Below are positions 34,601 through 45,800 of a stretch of DNA of 64,000 bases, one piece after another (position 1 is the first letter of the stretch; every line of letters starts with the position of its first letter). This stretch comes from Diphasiastrum complanatum (lineage: Eukaryota > Streptophyta > Lycopodiopsida > Lycopodiales > Lycopodiaceae), in NCBI GenBank assembly GCA_029204225.1, contig MU832163.1:1-64000 (forward strand), in the 5' to 3' direction. The position numbers and the translations under genes are program-made. The notes below the pieces were generated by a model. The model was given only the letters and a program-made list of their open reading frames with translations. It made no database searches and was not told the DNA's origin.

Positions 34601-37600
34601 TGGAATAGTTTGTAGAGTTTAATCTTTCACTAGATTCTAGAAGGAAAGCACCAATTGTTCCCATCTCCCTAATGAATTCAACAAACAAATGCTTTATAAA
34701 TTGGTTTTGACCTAGAAACTCACAAGGGTCTCTCTTGTAGTGATTGTCTCAAATTTGGCTTCTAGCCCTCTCAATGGACTTTTAGCCAAGATTCTAACAC
34801 TTCTTCACAAAGATGAAATCTAGATGAGATGAGATTCTGCTACAATCAAATCAAGTCAATTTTGGTTATTTTTGGACAAAAAATGGCTTAAACCTTGCTC
34901 CTTCTTGATGGTTTTTTCAAGACTTGTTAAACACTTTAAGAGGGCTATGAAATTCTATGGATCTAATGAAAATTGGAAATTATTTCAAGGTATAGACTGT
35001 CCACACGTGTGAACAGTATAGATTTTGGCCCAGATCTAATTTGATCCACAAATTTCCACTCTTACATCCGATTTTTTGCTTAGATCCAAAAGAGAACCAA
35101 GTACATAGTGTAGAAGGTCGAGTTTGCTAACTCTCAAAAACATTCTAAGGCATTACTATGAAGAGATGATGATACATAGAAAACCTCTTCCCCACCTCGA
35201 GTCAGGTGAAAATCCAGCATGTAATAAGGAAGATGATTGAGCTTTCTTGCCCTAATTTGCCATTCTAGCCTCATCCTTGAGTCTGGCCATGTAGGTGGCT
35301 AGATTGATCAACCTACTCCATAAATCTAAGAATTTGGTCCTATAATGTAGGAACCACTACCAAACAAACTTGACCAACTTTTTAGACATGATCTAACCTA
35401 CTCTGGTGTAGGTTCCCACGTGGCACTATGGCCTCACACATGTGGGACCCACCAATGTACATATTTACATGGTTTAACATAGCTAGATTACAATCTTCAT
35501 GCGAAGCAGAATACGTAGCAACTTCAAAAGTGGCGAATGAGGTAATATGGTTGAAGATGATGTTGGAAGGGATTGGCATACCACATCCAAAACCCTCCCT
35601 CATGAAGATGGATTTGCAGAGTGCTATTTGTTTGGCCCAGCATCAGGTTTTTCATTCAAAAACCAAACATATACCTCTGAAGCATCATCACATTCCAGAT
35701 TTGATCTCGAAAGGGGAACTTTGTGTTGAGTTTGTAAAATTCAAAGACATAATTGCGGATCTCTTGACCAAACCATTAGACAAGCCACTGTTTACAAAAC
35801 ACAGAAAATCAATCGAAATCGGATGAAAAGAAAAAGTTGCATCGTTCAAGAGGGAGTGTTGGAAATGGTGAACTCAACCAACCATTTTTCAACACATTCC
35901 CCGAAAAGCCGATAGTTCGAGACACACCATCGATACCGATAGTTGAACACGACGACACATTCACATCGAAAGGTTGAAGAGCCACCGAATTATCGAATGT
36001 CTACCAGCAACATAATGAACTGTCGAGCAACGAATTGGCGAGCGATTCGAATTATCGAATTCAAAACTCGGTAGCCGTGAGACGCCAAAATGTCACGCTC
36101 AGCCGTAGGCAACGTTACAAGAGGAGACATGGTAGTTAACTGATAGTTTAGCACAAAACTCTCTTGTAATGATTAGCAAAACTATCTTTTAATTCCCTTT
36201 TAGTGGAATATATGTATGATTTGCGCCGCACTGTCGACTCACTCAAAAAGAAGAAAATACAAAGGATGTTCTATTCTTCCAGCAGGTTTTTGCGTTGTAT
36301 GTGTTTGATTGATTGTTGCATTGTCTGTGATTTGTATTAGCTTGTCTAGTTCCTGTAATTCCGCACATCAAACAGCACGCTTCCGCAGAGCGACAATTCC
36401 CCAGCAATTCCCATCGTCGTAAAATATGGTTGTGAGGCGCTGGGCTCCGGGATTTCCTCTGATGGTCTCACTCAGATTACCACACTGTCAAAATCCTTTT
36501 CATGCACTACTAAGTATTTTCGTGTGCCTGTAGATTACCTGTTGATACTCTCTTTATACAAAGAACTCGATAGAATTTCAAGAATTGAGATGATAGATTT
36601 GATTATTCACTATCATCTACTGATTGTCTCATGACGATTGTCCGGACTGTCAAGTCATATTATTAAACGTTCTGGACTATTTGTAGGTTAACTGTTGATG
36701 ATCAGTTCAAGGGTGCCATAGAGTGTCCCAACAACTAGTATCAGCATAGACTTACCAAACCCATGCTAATGTGATCCATTACCATGCACCAACCTTTGAA
36801 GTTTGAAGGAGAGAAAACCAGAATCTCTATTATGACTTTTGATGAAAAGAAAAAATTGCATAATTGATGCTGAGTGCCAGGTAAAGCAAAGGTGAACATC
36901 ATTCATGAATAATGTTTAGGATATTCCATAAAGGAACCAGCAACAAATTTCAAGTATTCATGTTCTTCTGTAACCCTGCTACCGAGCTTCACAAAGAGTT
37001 TATTTTTTGGAAGGGCTATATGAAGAAAGTGCAAAAGAACATGTATCAAACAGCTTTCTGCCTTTGAAAATGGGAAACTCAAGATGTTACCCTCTAAAGA
37101 TATTGTATGGTGTGTTTAACTTTAAATGTAGTTAATTCAGGACAATGGTTGGTCAAGTTGTACCTGTGAGACTATAGCTATGCTGTATAATTCAATTCTC
37201 TAAGACTTTATCAGCTTCGAATCATTCCACCAATTAGAGTTTTGATGTAACACGCAAAGTTAATACTGATTGAATGATTGGGTAAACAAGCTGTGGAATA
37301 AAGAGCACCATTTGTTTGGATTTCATTTCTCCACATGAGGTGCCCTTTGCTTTTGATAAGAGTGACTGAACTTTGCACGTCGAATTTCAAAAGAAAAGAT
37401 AATTACATCTAATGGGCTAATTTTTCCAGATAAAATGGAGTATTGGAATCTGTTTGGAAATCTTTCATCTTAGATCTCTGTTTTCGTTGATTGCCTATAT
37501 CAGGTCGCCAAAATGAAATGACGCGTTTTAAACCACTGAAAGGTTAAAAAAATATGATGATTTCCTGTGAATTAGATGCTTACAGTCAGATTTCCTAGTT

Positions 37601-40600
37601 CTAAGCATTAATATAAATTCCTAGAGTTTACTTTTATTACCATATTGTTCTAGAAGTTTTGTAAAATTACGTCTGAGGCTGGACTTATAGATCTTGACCA
37701 CAGACGGTGGCACAAGGAGCCAAAATTGACAATTGGGTAGTCCTGAGCTTCACAAGAATGAGCAACCCAGAACTCAGTGACATCGCTTTCCAATTGATGG
37801 AGTGCTGCAACAGGAAGGGATTGGTATGAAATGCGTATTCTCTGTTTTAGATATGTGTTAAAATTCAAGAATCAGTCCTTTAAAGCATGTCTACAGAACA
37901 AGTGTCCAGTGCCTTGGGATGTTGTAATTTTAGTTCCAGTCAGACTTCTTTGTTGGCTTACAATGTTTGAATTTCTGCAGCTCTTGTGGGTTTTTAATGG
38001 TAAAATTGTTTGAACTATCACTATTTTTCAGCAAATGACTAAACCAATTGGAGTTCTTGGAGAGAATCCAAGGAATCAGGGCCGATCAGCTGTTGATAGA
38101 GTCAATGCTATGTTTCAAGAACTGCAAGAGAAAATGAATTCACCACCAAAATTTATTTTGTGTGTTCTTCCAGAGAAGGATTCTGATCTATATGGTGAGT
38201 TCTTACAAGCTGTCACTTTGAAAAAGTAAAATCACATAGTTTTCCTAAGAAATCGTATTTGAGAACCTCTAACTATAAATGTTAGCAGTGTTCCTTGCAC
38301 TGATAATTCTTAAAAAGGGAAACCGCCTGCTGAAGTTTCATTCATCTGTGCGATCCCATTACTAGGAAATTAATCAGTGGTAACTATGCCTGAAGTGTGT
38401 ATATTGCTATGTAATATTTAAATTTGAGTATTCTTGTGTGTACGCAATCAAAGGAATGTGATTTTTGTAGCTAGTGAATATTCACTGATCAGAACACAAT
38501 AGTACAATAGCTTTCAGAACGTGTTCTGAAAACATATTTTAATGCCAAAATGCGTGTGTTATGCTATTCGTTTTCAGCACCTTTCAAAAGGCTCTGTCTG
38601 ACTAAACTTGGAATCACAAATCAGTGCATTGTGCCTCCAAGGCAATTGAAGGACCAATACCTCACAAATGTTGCGCTAAAGATAAATGCTAAGGTACTCT
38701 GCAGATTCTAATACCACTGTCAACATCCGCTTTGTATCCAATACTAGAAGTCAACTGCTTGAAAAGTGTATGCTGAGTTACTGATTCTGCTTTTTTACTG
38801 AAAGTGCAAGTAAGATGTTCCAGTTACAAGTCACTCGTGAGCGCTCCTTTCCACAACTCTCATTTATTGTTGCCGTTCCCATAAACTCTGATTTCTCATC
38901 ACCTACAACCCAAACCTATCACTATGATGCAATGTGGCCGAGGCAAAGTAAGGATTTACTTCCACTTACATTGAAATTAGAGTATTTCAGATCAAAAAGC
39001 ATAGTAGGAAAACATTTTCAAGCGACAGGCTATTAGTAGGTAAAATATGAGGGGGAGTTATAATCAAGCGGATATATCTTATGACATTTTGGAAAAAGAA
39101 CCAAATTTGTACACAATTTTGCTTTGAGAACTGTGGAATTTTTGAAGTGTAATTTAACTATACTGCTACACCTACATGAAATAAGTATAGAACAGAAGTT
39201 ATAAGATTATTAAGCCTGCTCAAAGGCTTAATAATCTTCCATGGAACGGGCAACTATACTTGGAAGTTTGCTGGCTTTTAAGTTTTTGCTACTCATGGAT
39301 ATTCATTCAAAGGGGAGTGTTGGAGATATGATCTTCATAATCAAATCAAGATTTGAAAGGATTTGGAAAACACATCAACTGTGTGCTGCATCAACAAGTG
39401 TTATGCTATTATGGTGTTGTTGAGAGCTATCTTTAATGTCCCAGGTCACGTGGTTATTTAGCATACTTGTCAATCTATTGATGTATTCACTGATGTGCTT
39501 TGAAGATCAAATGCTAAATAGGCCCAGTTCGATCCATTCGTAGGTGTAAAAGGACACATATTAATTGAACTAGATTGAAGAGACACCATTGAACTATTTG
39601 TGTCTCACTTTAATTCATTCTTCTAATAATACAATAGTAGAGTTTTAGCTTCCTCTCTCATGACTCCGCACATCTTTCTATTATTTGATGATATATTGCC
39701 TGTAATCATGATAATAGTAGGATATACACTTTAAATTTGAATATCATACCTTTTTTATGCTTTCACGTGACCATTTTGGTCCTTAGATATATCATTCAAC
39801 AATTTTATCAAAACATTAGTACGGAGAGGTCTAGCACTTCTGTGTGGCATTCATTGACTAAACCCTAGCTTGGGGGGTTTATTTGCTTTGACATACATCG
39901 TCAGGTATTGTGACACCATTTAACAACTGTCTAAGATTTCTACTTGTGCTGCTTCCCCTCCATGTTGCAGCTTCTTCAACATCTACATTTTTTTAATTTT
40001 GTTTGTCCATGTGTGCCTGAATGGACTTATATCTTGAAACCTCAGGTGAGGAAAGGGACTGTCAAGCAACAGGCTACCTTTGGTGGATGATGTCTACATT
40101 CTTGTGACTTCTGTAGCATATGCATTTTGAAGCCTCTTCCTTCAGTATACGCATCTTTCAGTTTTTCAGTTTCTTCAAATGTTGAGGAAAATGATTTATG
40201 TTAATAGTGGAGACTTATGAACATGTGATTGGGAACGTATTGGTATTCGAGTGTGTCTGTGACCTCAATAAGTCATTAAGACCACCCTCAAAAATACTTG
40301 TTTATCACATTGTCCATTTATAGTGGATTTGGTCACTGGGATAAGACATTTACTCGTTAGAAATGGTCATGGGAATGTCTGGCAGGGCCCAGAATGAAGA
40401 CTTGTGCCCTAACCCTAGATGACATTACGTGGTATAAACAGGCATTGCTCCTCTCATGTTGAGAGTTGATTGCTTGGAGATTTGCCAGTTCTTTGTATGA
40501 GGCTCTTATGCGTTCAAGAAGCAGCTATTCACTTTATAATCAGCTGATTGTTGATTATATTGAGATGTTAGTTGGAGATAGATCTGCAATTTTGGTTGAG

Positions 40601-42776
40601 TGTCCATATTACTGTTTAAGCTTGCTCTTTCGATGATTTCTTAACATTGACCTTAACTGCAGAGTGGGGGATACAACTCATTCTTGAGTTTGGAATTTAA
40701 GGAATCGTTTGGAAAAGTCTCCCAGCGGCCTACTATCATCTTTGGAATGGACGTGTCACATGGTTCTCCAGGATTTGATTCACCCTCAATTGCAGCTGTA
40801 AGTACCTTGAAATCCTGCGTTGTATGATCTGTTGTCTCTTGATGGCCATTGCTCATACCTGCTTCAATAGTTATGTGGTTGTTATTTCCTCAATGTGGTG
40901 TGTGAACTGGTGTAGAATGCCAGCTTGGGAGATGAAGAAGTTATAACAATCAGCTTAATCTTTAAGAATGGTGATTGGGATTTCTTTTAGCACGCCCTAG
41001 TATAAGATGACTTTGTCAAAGGATGTGCTATGTAACTGGAATTGATACAGAACAGTAGGTTTCTTTTTTCAAAAAAGTTCGTCTGTAAGCTAGAAAACTG
41101 AATGTTACATGCTTCTCATTGAAGGTAGAGGGGTGCCCCGCATGTGTAAGGTCTCCCTTTTCGGAATCAATCAATTATATGAAAAAGACTACTCACACTG
41201 AATACATGCACTGTCTTGGTTTATAATGGAGACCCTACTCATATAAATTCTATGCCAAGCTTGTTTCTGAAAGTCTAGAATCATTCACAGCTGAGCTACT
41301 GCTTTTTTGAACGTTTACTTTATTCTAATGCTGCAGGTAGTTGGTTCAAGAGATTGGCCTAAGATATCCCAGTATGCTGCAAGAGTTAGAGCTCAGTCAG
41401 CTAAATGTGAGATGATTGAGGGTCTCTTTGATGGAAAAGGTCTAGGTGGCATGATTGGGTAAGGTTTGTTGCCTGATTAACTATGTTGCACTCTACTCAT
41501 TTCTGCGGCCTTTCTAACTTGATGCTATTATCAGTGAGCTACTGAAGGGTTTTTGCGACTCCAGTCGTAAAAAGTCTTTACCAGAACAAATTATCATTTA
41601 CAGGTGAGTACATCTTTGTAAGTTCATGAAGATTTTTGTTGTCTTGATGTCCACTTTTGTTAGCGGGTTATTGCAGCTTGATTCCTTTTTATATGGTTGT
41701 TTTTACATCATTATATTTCTTTCATTCATAAGCTCATATTGCGAAGAAGATGAAAATGTCATGTGCATTTAATCCTCTCATCTTCTATTAACGAGTGAGA
41801 ATCAAGAAGCATCCATTTGCCAAACTTGTTTACCTAGATGGCAGCTTGTGAAGTCAGAAGGATGATCATAGAGACGTCTGATAATTTCGTAAATAGGTTC
41901 TAGTTTTAAGATATATCTGAAGATATATAAATAAGTCCCCTTGGGCCAAGCGAGACAAGCAGGTAAGCCTTTCTTCTACGTTTCTTTTGGGTGGCCACTC
42001 CCCTCTATACTATCACACTTTTTCATGATAATGCTGGAATCAGTGAGTGCTTTTGTTCGAAGACTCAAATGCGATAAGATTGCCTTAAGTTTTTGGACAG
42101 CTTACATGGTTTCAAACTTGTTCTGAAAATCCTACTGTTCCGAACGTAACTTATGCTGCTTGGTATACATGCCAGGGATGGTGTAAGTGAAACTCAGTTT
42201 GAGCATATTTTGGAAATAGAGCTTCAGGCCGTGAAGAAGGTTAGCTTTCATAAGATTATAAAAAGCATGTGCTTAGACTTACTCACCTACTGGCCTCACA
42301 TTTCTCTTCACTAACTGAGAATATGTAATATGAGGAATTCAAGCCGCAGGCATTGATCTCAATTAACTCTTATTATCTTCTCCTGTCAGACCTGTGCTTA
42401 CATTCATTCAACATATCGGCCAAAAATAACAGTTATTGTAGCACAGAAGCGGCACCATACTCGATTTTTCCCTGCCAATGACAGTGGCAATGTCAGTCCT
42501 GGTATATGCTCTTTCTTTCAGTTCTGTATTATTTTGGCTCCACTTTTAAAAGTATAATCAGTATGTGTTATGAGTGTGTTCTGATTCAAGTTCAAGTATG
42601 TGCGACACCTTGTTCATCCTCTATACATTCCCTGAGTGTAAGGTGAAGTTAGAGATTAGTAGCAATTGAAGGTTCTGCATTATAGCAGAGCACATTGATC
42701 AGGTACTTTTTCAAAATCTAAATAACCAGTTCAACCTATATGCAATTACCACCAAAACTTCTCCAGTGGCATACCG

Positions 42777-42840
<64 letters not shown>

Positions 42841-45800
42841 ATTAATGTCTTTTCCATGCCAATAGGCATATAATGCGAAAAAAAGTACATGTCAAGTGTC
42901 TGATACAGTGGGAGCGTATGAAACGTCTCCGTAACAGAAAAGAAATGAAATACCAATGTACTATACTATGAACATAAAGTAGGTCTAAAAGGTCTAATGC
43001 TGCCAATAAGATAATGGTATAACTCCGTGTCATCAAGTACAGCTGCTATGAAAGAAAGATGTGATGGGGATAACGCCTGGAGGTGGTCTCGATAGATGCT
43101 AGTGACGTCGCCAAGGAGGTCGTCTCTGAGTAATGGTTCTATGGGCAATTTGAGTAGTACACTGTCTCTGGTCTCAAGTCACTGTTCTCGCCACTATCGT
43201 CCGATCTAGGGTCCATCCGCGATCTCCTGCGGGAGAAAACAAGGTGAACAGATGGCTGGTGTAGGTCCTGTCGCAGTAAAAACATCTCTCTGATCGATCA
43301 TAAGTGCGACACATCTCGGGTCGTCATATGCTATAAGGGACATCAGTGTGACAAGAGTCTCTTTGAAAAGGCAATTGTATCTCCGTAGTAGACTGGACAA
43401 CTAAACAAAAAGTGCTCCTTTGACTCCACCTCAGACAATGAACATAACTGGCAGATCCGCTCCTCACGTGGGATACCATGGAAACGTCCAATGTCAATCT
43501 CAAGCTGATGTGATGAGACTTGTAGATGACTCAGTGTGAGTCTCAGGCCATGGGATAATCCAGAATCTAAATGGTGTGGTAGAACTGGGGTCCCCATGTC
43601 ATCCATCTCCAAGAAATGAGTCCTGTAATAGTCGGGTTTAACCCCTAATTGGCCCTGCCATGTGCGACGAAGGTATGCTCTGTAGAGGAAACGTATGATA
43701 TAATCGTGAGTACTCGATGGGAGGTCCGTGATAGATATGCCAAAAGTATTCAATAGATGTGATGCCTGTGAGAACCATGACAAGTGATAGCCTAGACTGT
43801 GAAGGTGCTGAGATGATATGAGTGCTGTCTATGGATATCTCTGTGCATCAGTGGGAAGAAACATGAGACGCTGTATATATGTGATAAGAAGGAAGATGGC
43901 ATCAAGCTGTAGAGGTGGAACTGCAAACTCTGCTAGGATAATCTAGTGCAGGACAGAGGGCTTAGCCCGTATCATTTGTAAGGACCTGGAGGTGTGAGAT
44001 ACTGGTCCAATTAGCAGAGGTGAGCCTTGGGCACCATGTCTTTGCAACATACAATGCAGTGGGGGAGACAAAGTATCAAATAACCGACACTTACTCGGGG
44101 CGTCCGAATAAATCTCCGAAAGCAAACACGCTCAAGCTGGACCAAGGAGGCATGTCCCTTCCCAAGCCTGGCTGGGCTGTGCATCTAGAAAAAGCTCTTG
44201 TTGCTACATGAAAACTCTGGATGTGTTGAAGACCATAACTTTGGTCTTCTCAATGTTAGCCCGCGAACCCCATCTAGTGCAGAAACTATGAAGACTGTCC
44301 AACTGTCTCTGTAACCCCTCTCTAGTCGAGGAGACTAAAGCAACATCATCTGCATATAGGAGAATGGCAATCGGAATATCCCCAAGTCGGCAACCTGTAC
44401 CACCACGACTCTCTCAAGCTCATCAATATATAGTTCGAATAGTGTAGGTGAAAGGGAACAACCCTGTTTCACCCGGATGGTGTTGCATATATGCTTTGAG
44501 AGGCCAGTGTCATCCCGAAAACATCCAAGAACTCGCTCATAAAGTGCCATCATAGCTAGGATTGTGTCAATTAAGAAGCCAAGATCACGTAGTCGCTGGA
44601 TGAGAAGAAAGCGTGGAACAGAATCAAAGGCTTTCCTGAAGTTAACAAGGCAACAATAAATCCTCTGTCTCCTATGCCTGGCCTCCTCTATGATAGCTCG
44701 AAGAGTGAAGACATGATCTATAGTAGAATGTCAGCACGAAAGCCAGCCTGGCCCAATGCATGTAGTCTCCTGGTCTCAGCCTCAGAGTTGATCGCTGATT
44801 GAAGTATAGTACCAGAAAGCTTCGCTATGACATGACCAATCATGATAGTACGGTAGTTACCAGGATTCCTGGGCTCACCATTTTGTGGATGGGATGGATG
44901 ATAGCAGTACACCAGGAGTGGGGGAAGCCCGAGATGACATCATGATTAAGCAGAGTGGCAAGAGTGGGTGAGAGTAGATCTGCAGCATGGATCAGAAGTT
45001 CTGATTCAAGGTCTTCTATGTCTCTAGTGCGATGGGTCTTCATTCTATTTATGGCCTCAGTGACCATTTCAGAGGTGAAGAAGGTGAATTCACTGGGACG
45101 GATGGAAATGGGCGAGTCAGTAGGTATGGTGTAGAGTGAGGTAGTGTAGGTGGACCAAACATGTAGGTCGTCAAGAAGAGGGGGTGGAATATGAGGGATA
45201 AATGCACGCCAAAAGGTGCCAGTAGAGGAACTAAATAGGGAAGCAACGAGGTTTCTCCCTTTTTGTTCTTCGTAGGCACGGGTTTTGCAGTGGAATGTAC
45301 GATGGAGAGATCGGTGAACAATGGAGAGAATAAGTGGATCATGTGTACGTGCATATGTAACATGGTGTACTGGAGGAGCTGGTAAGGCTAGTGGTTCCGG
45401 AAATCCAAGGCCATGGATCTTACCATCTGGTGCTTTCCATCTAGGACTTTTTTGAAAAAAACCATACTTAGAATATCTTTGCTAGATTATCCGGGGAACA
45501 AAAAGCAGTCTCGTGTCCGTTGGAATTGCACAAATGACAATAGTTATCCGTCATACGTCTTTTCATTGTTGGACATCATGTTGACTCTTAACCTGTTAAT
45601 TGTTTCCTATTTGATTGCTATTCACTGCTGCACAACAGATATACCTTGCTGGCTCATAAACTTAGTCTTGTTTTAACCAATCGAAGCTTCTGCAAGCATT
45701 GGAAAGCTGAAATACTTCCATATTTTTGTTCAATAATGCAAGTGCAATGGCCAATAAGTGAAATTTTCAAAAGGCATATTGCAATATGAGGCCACATGCA

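Larger units (their letters stand above)
13692..37703 (+). other. Intron 10 of the AGO4-type gene: 24-kb nested transposon island
   Basis: The donor GTATGC at 13692 and the acceptor CCACAG ending at 37703 are both phase 0, so they join AAG to ACG without disturbing the frame. Almost everything from about 14.0 to 36.4 kb is recognisable transposon sequence, listed separately. The remaining unique-looking intron is roughly 13.7-14.0 and 36.4-37.7 kb. Neighbouring introns are mostly under 600 bp, so the size is due to insertions. Efficient splicing would have to cross an intact retrotransposon with its own promoter and poly(A) signals. Confidence 0.85.
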
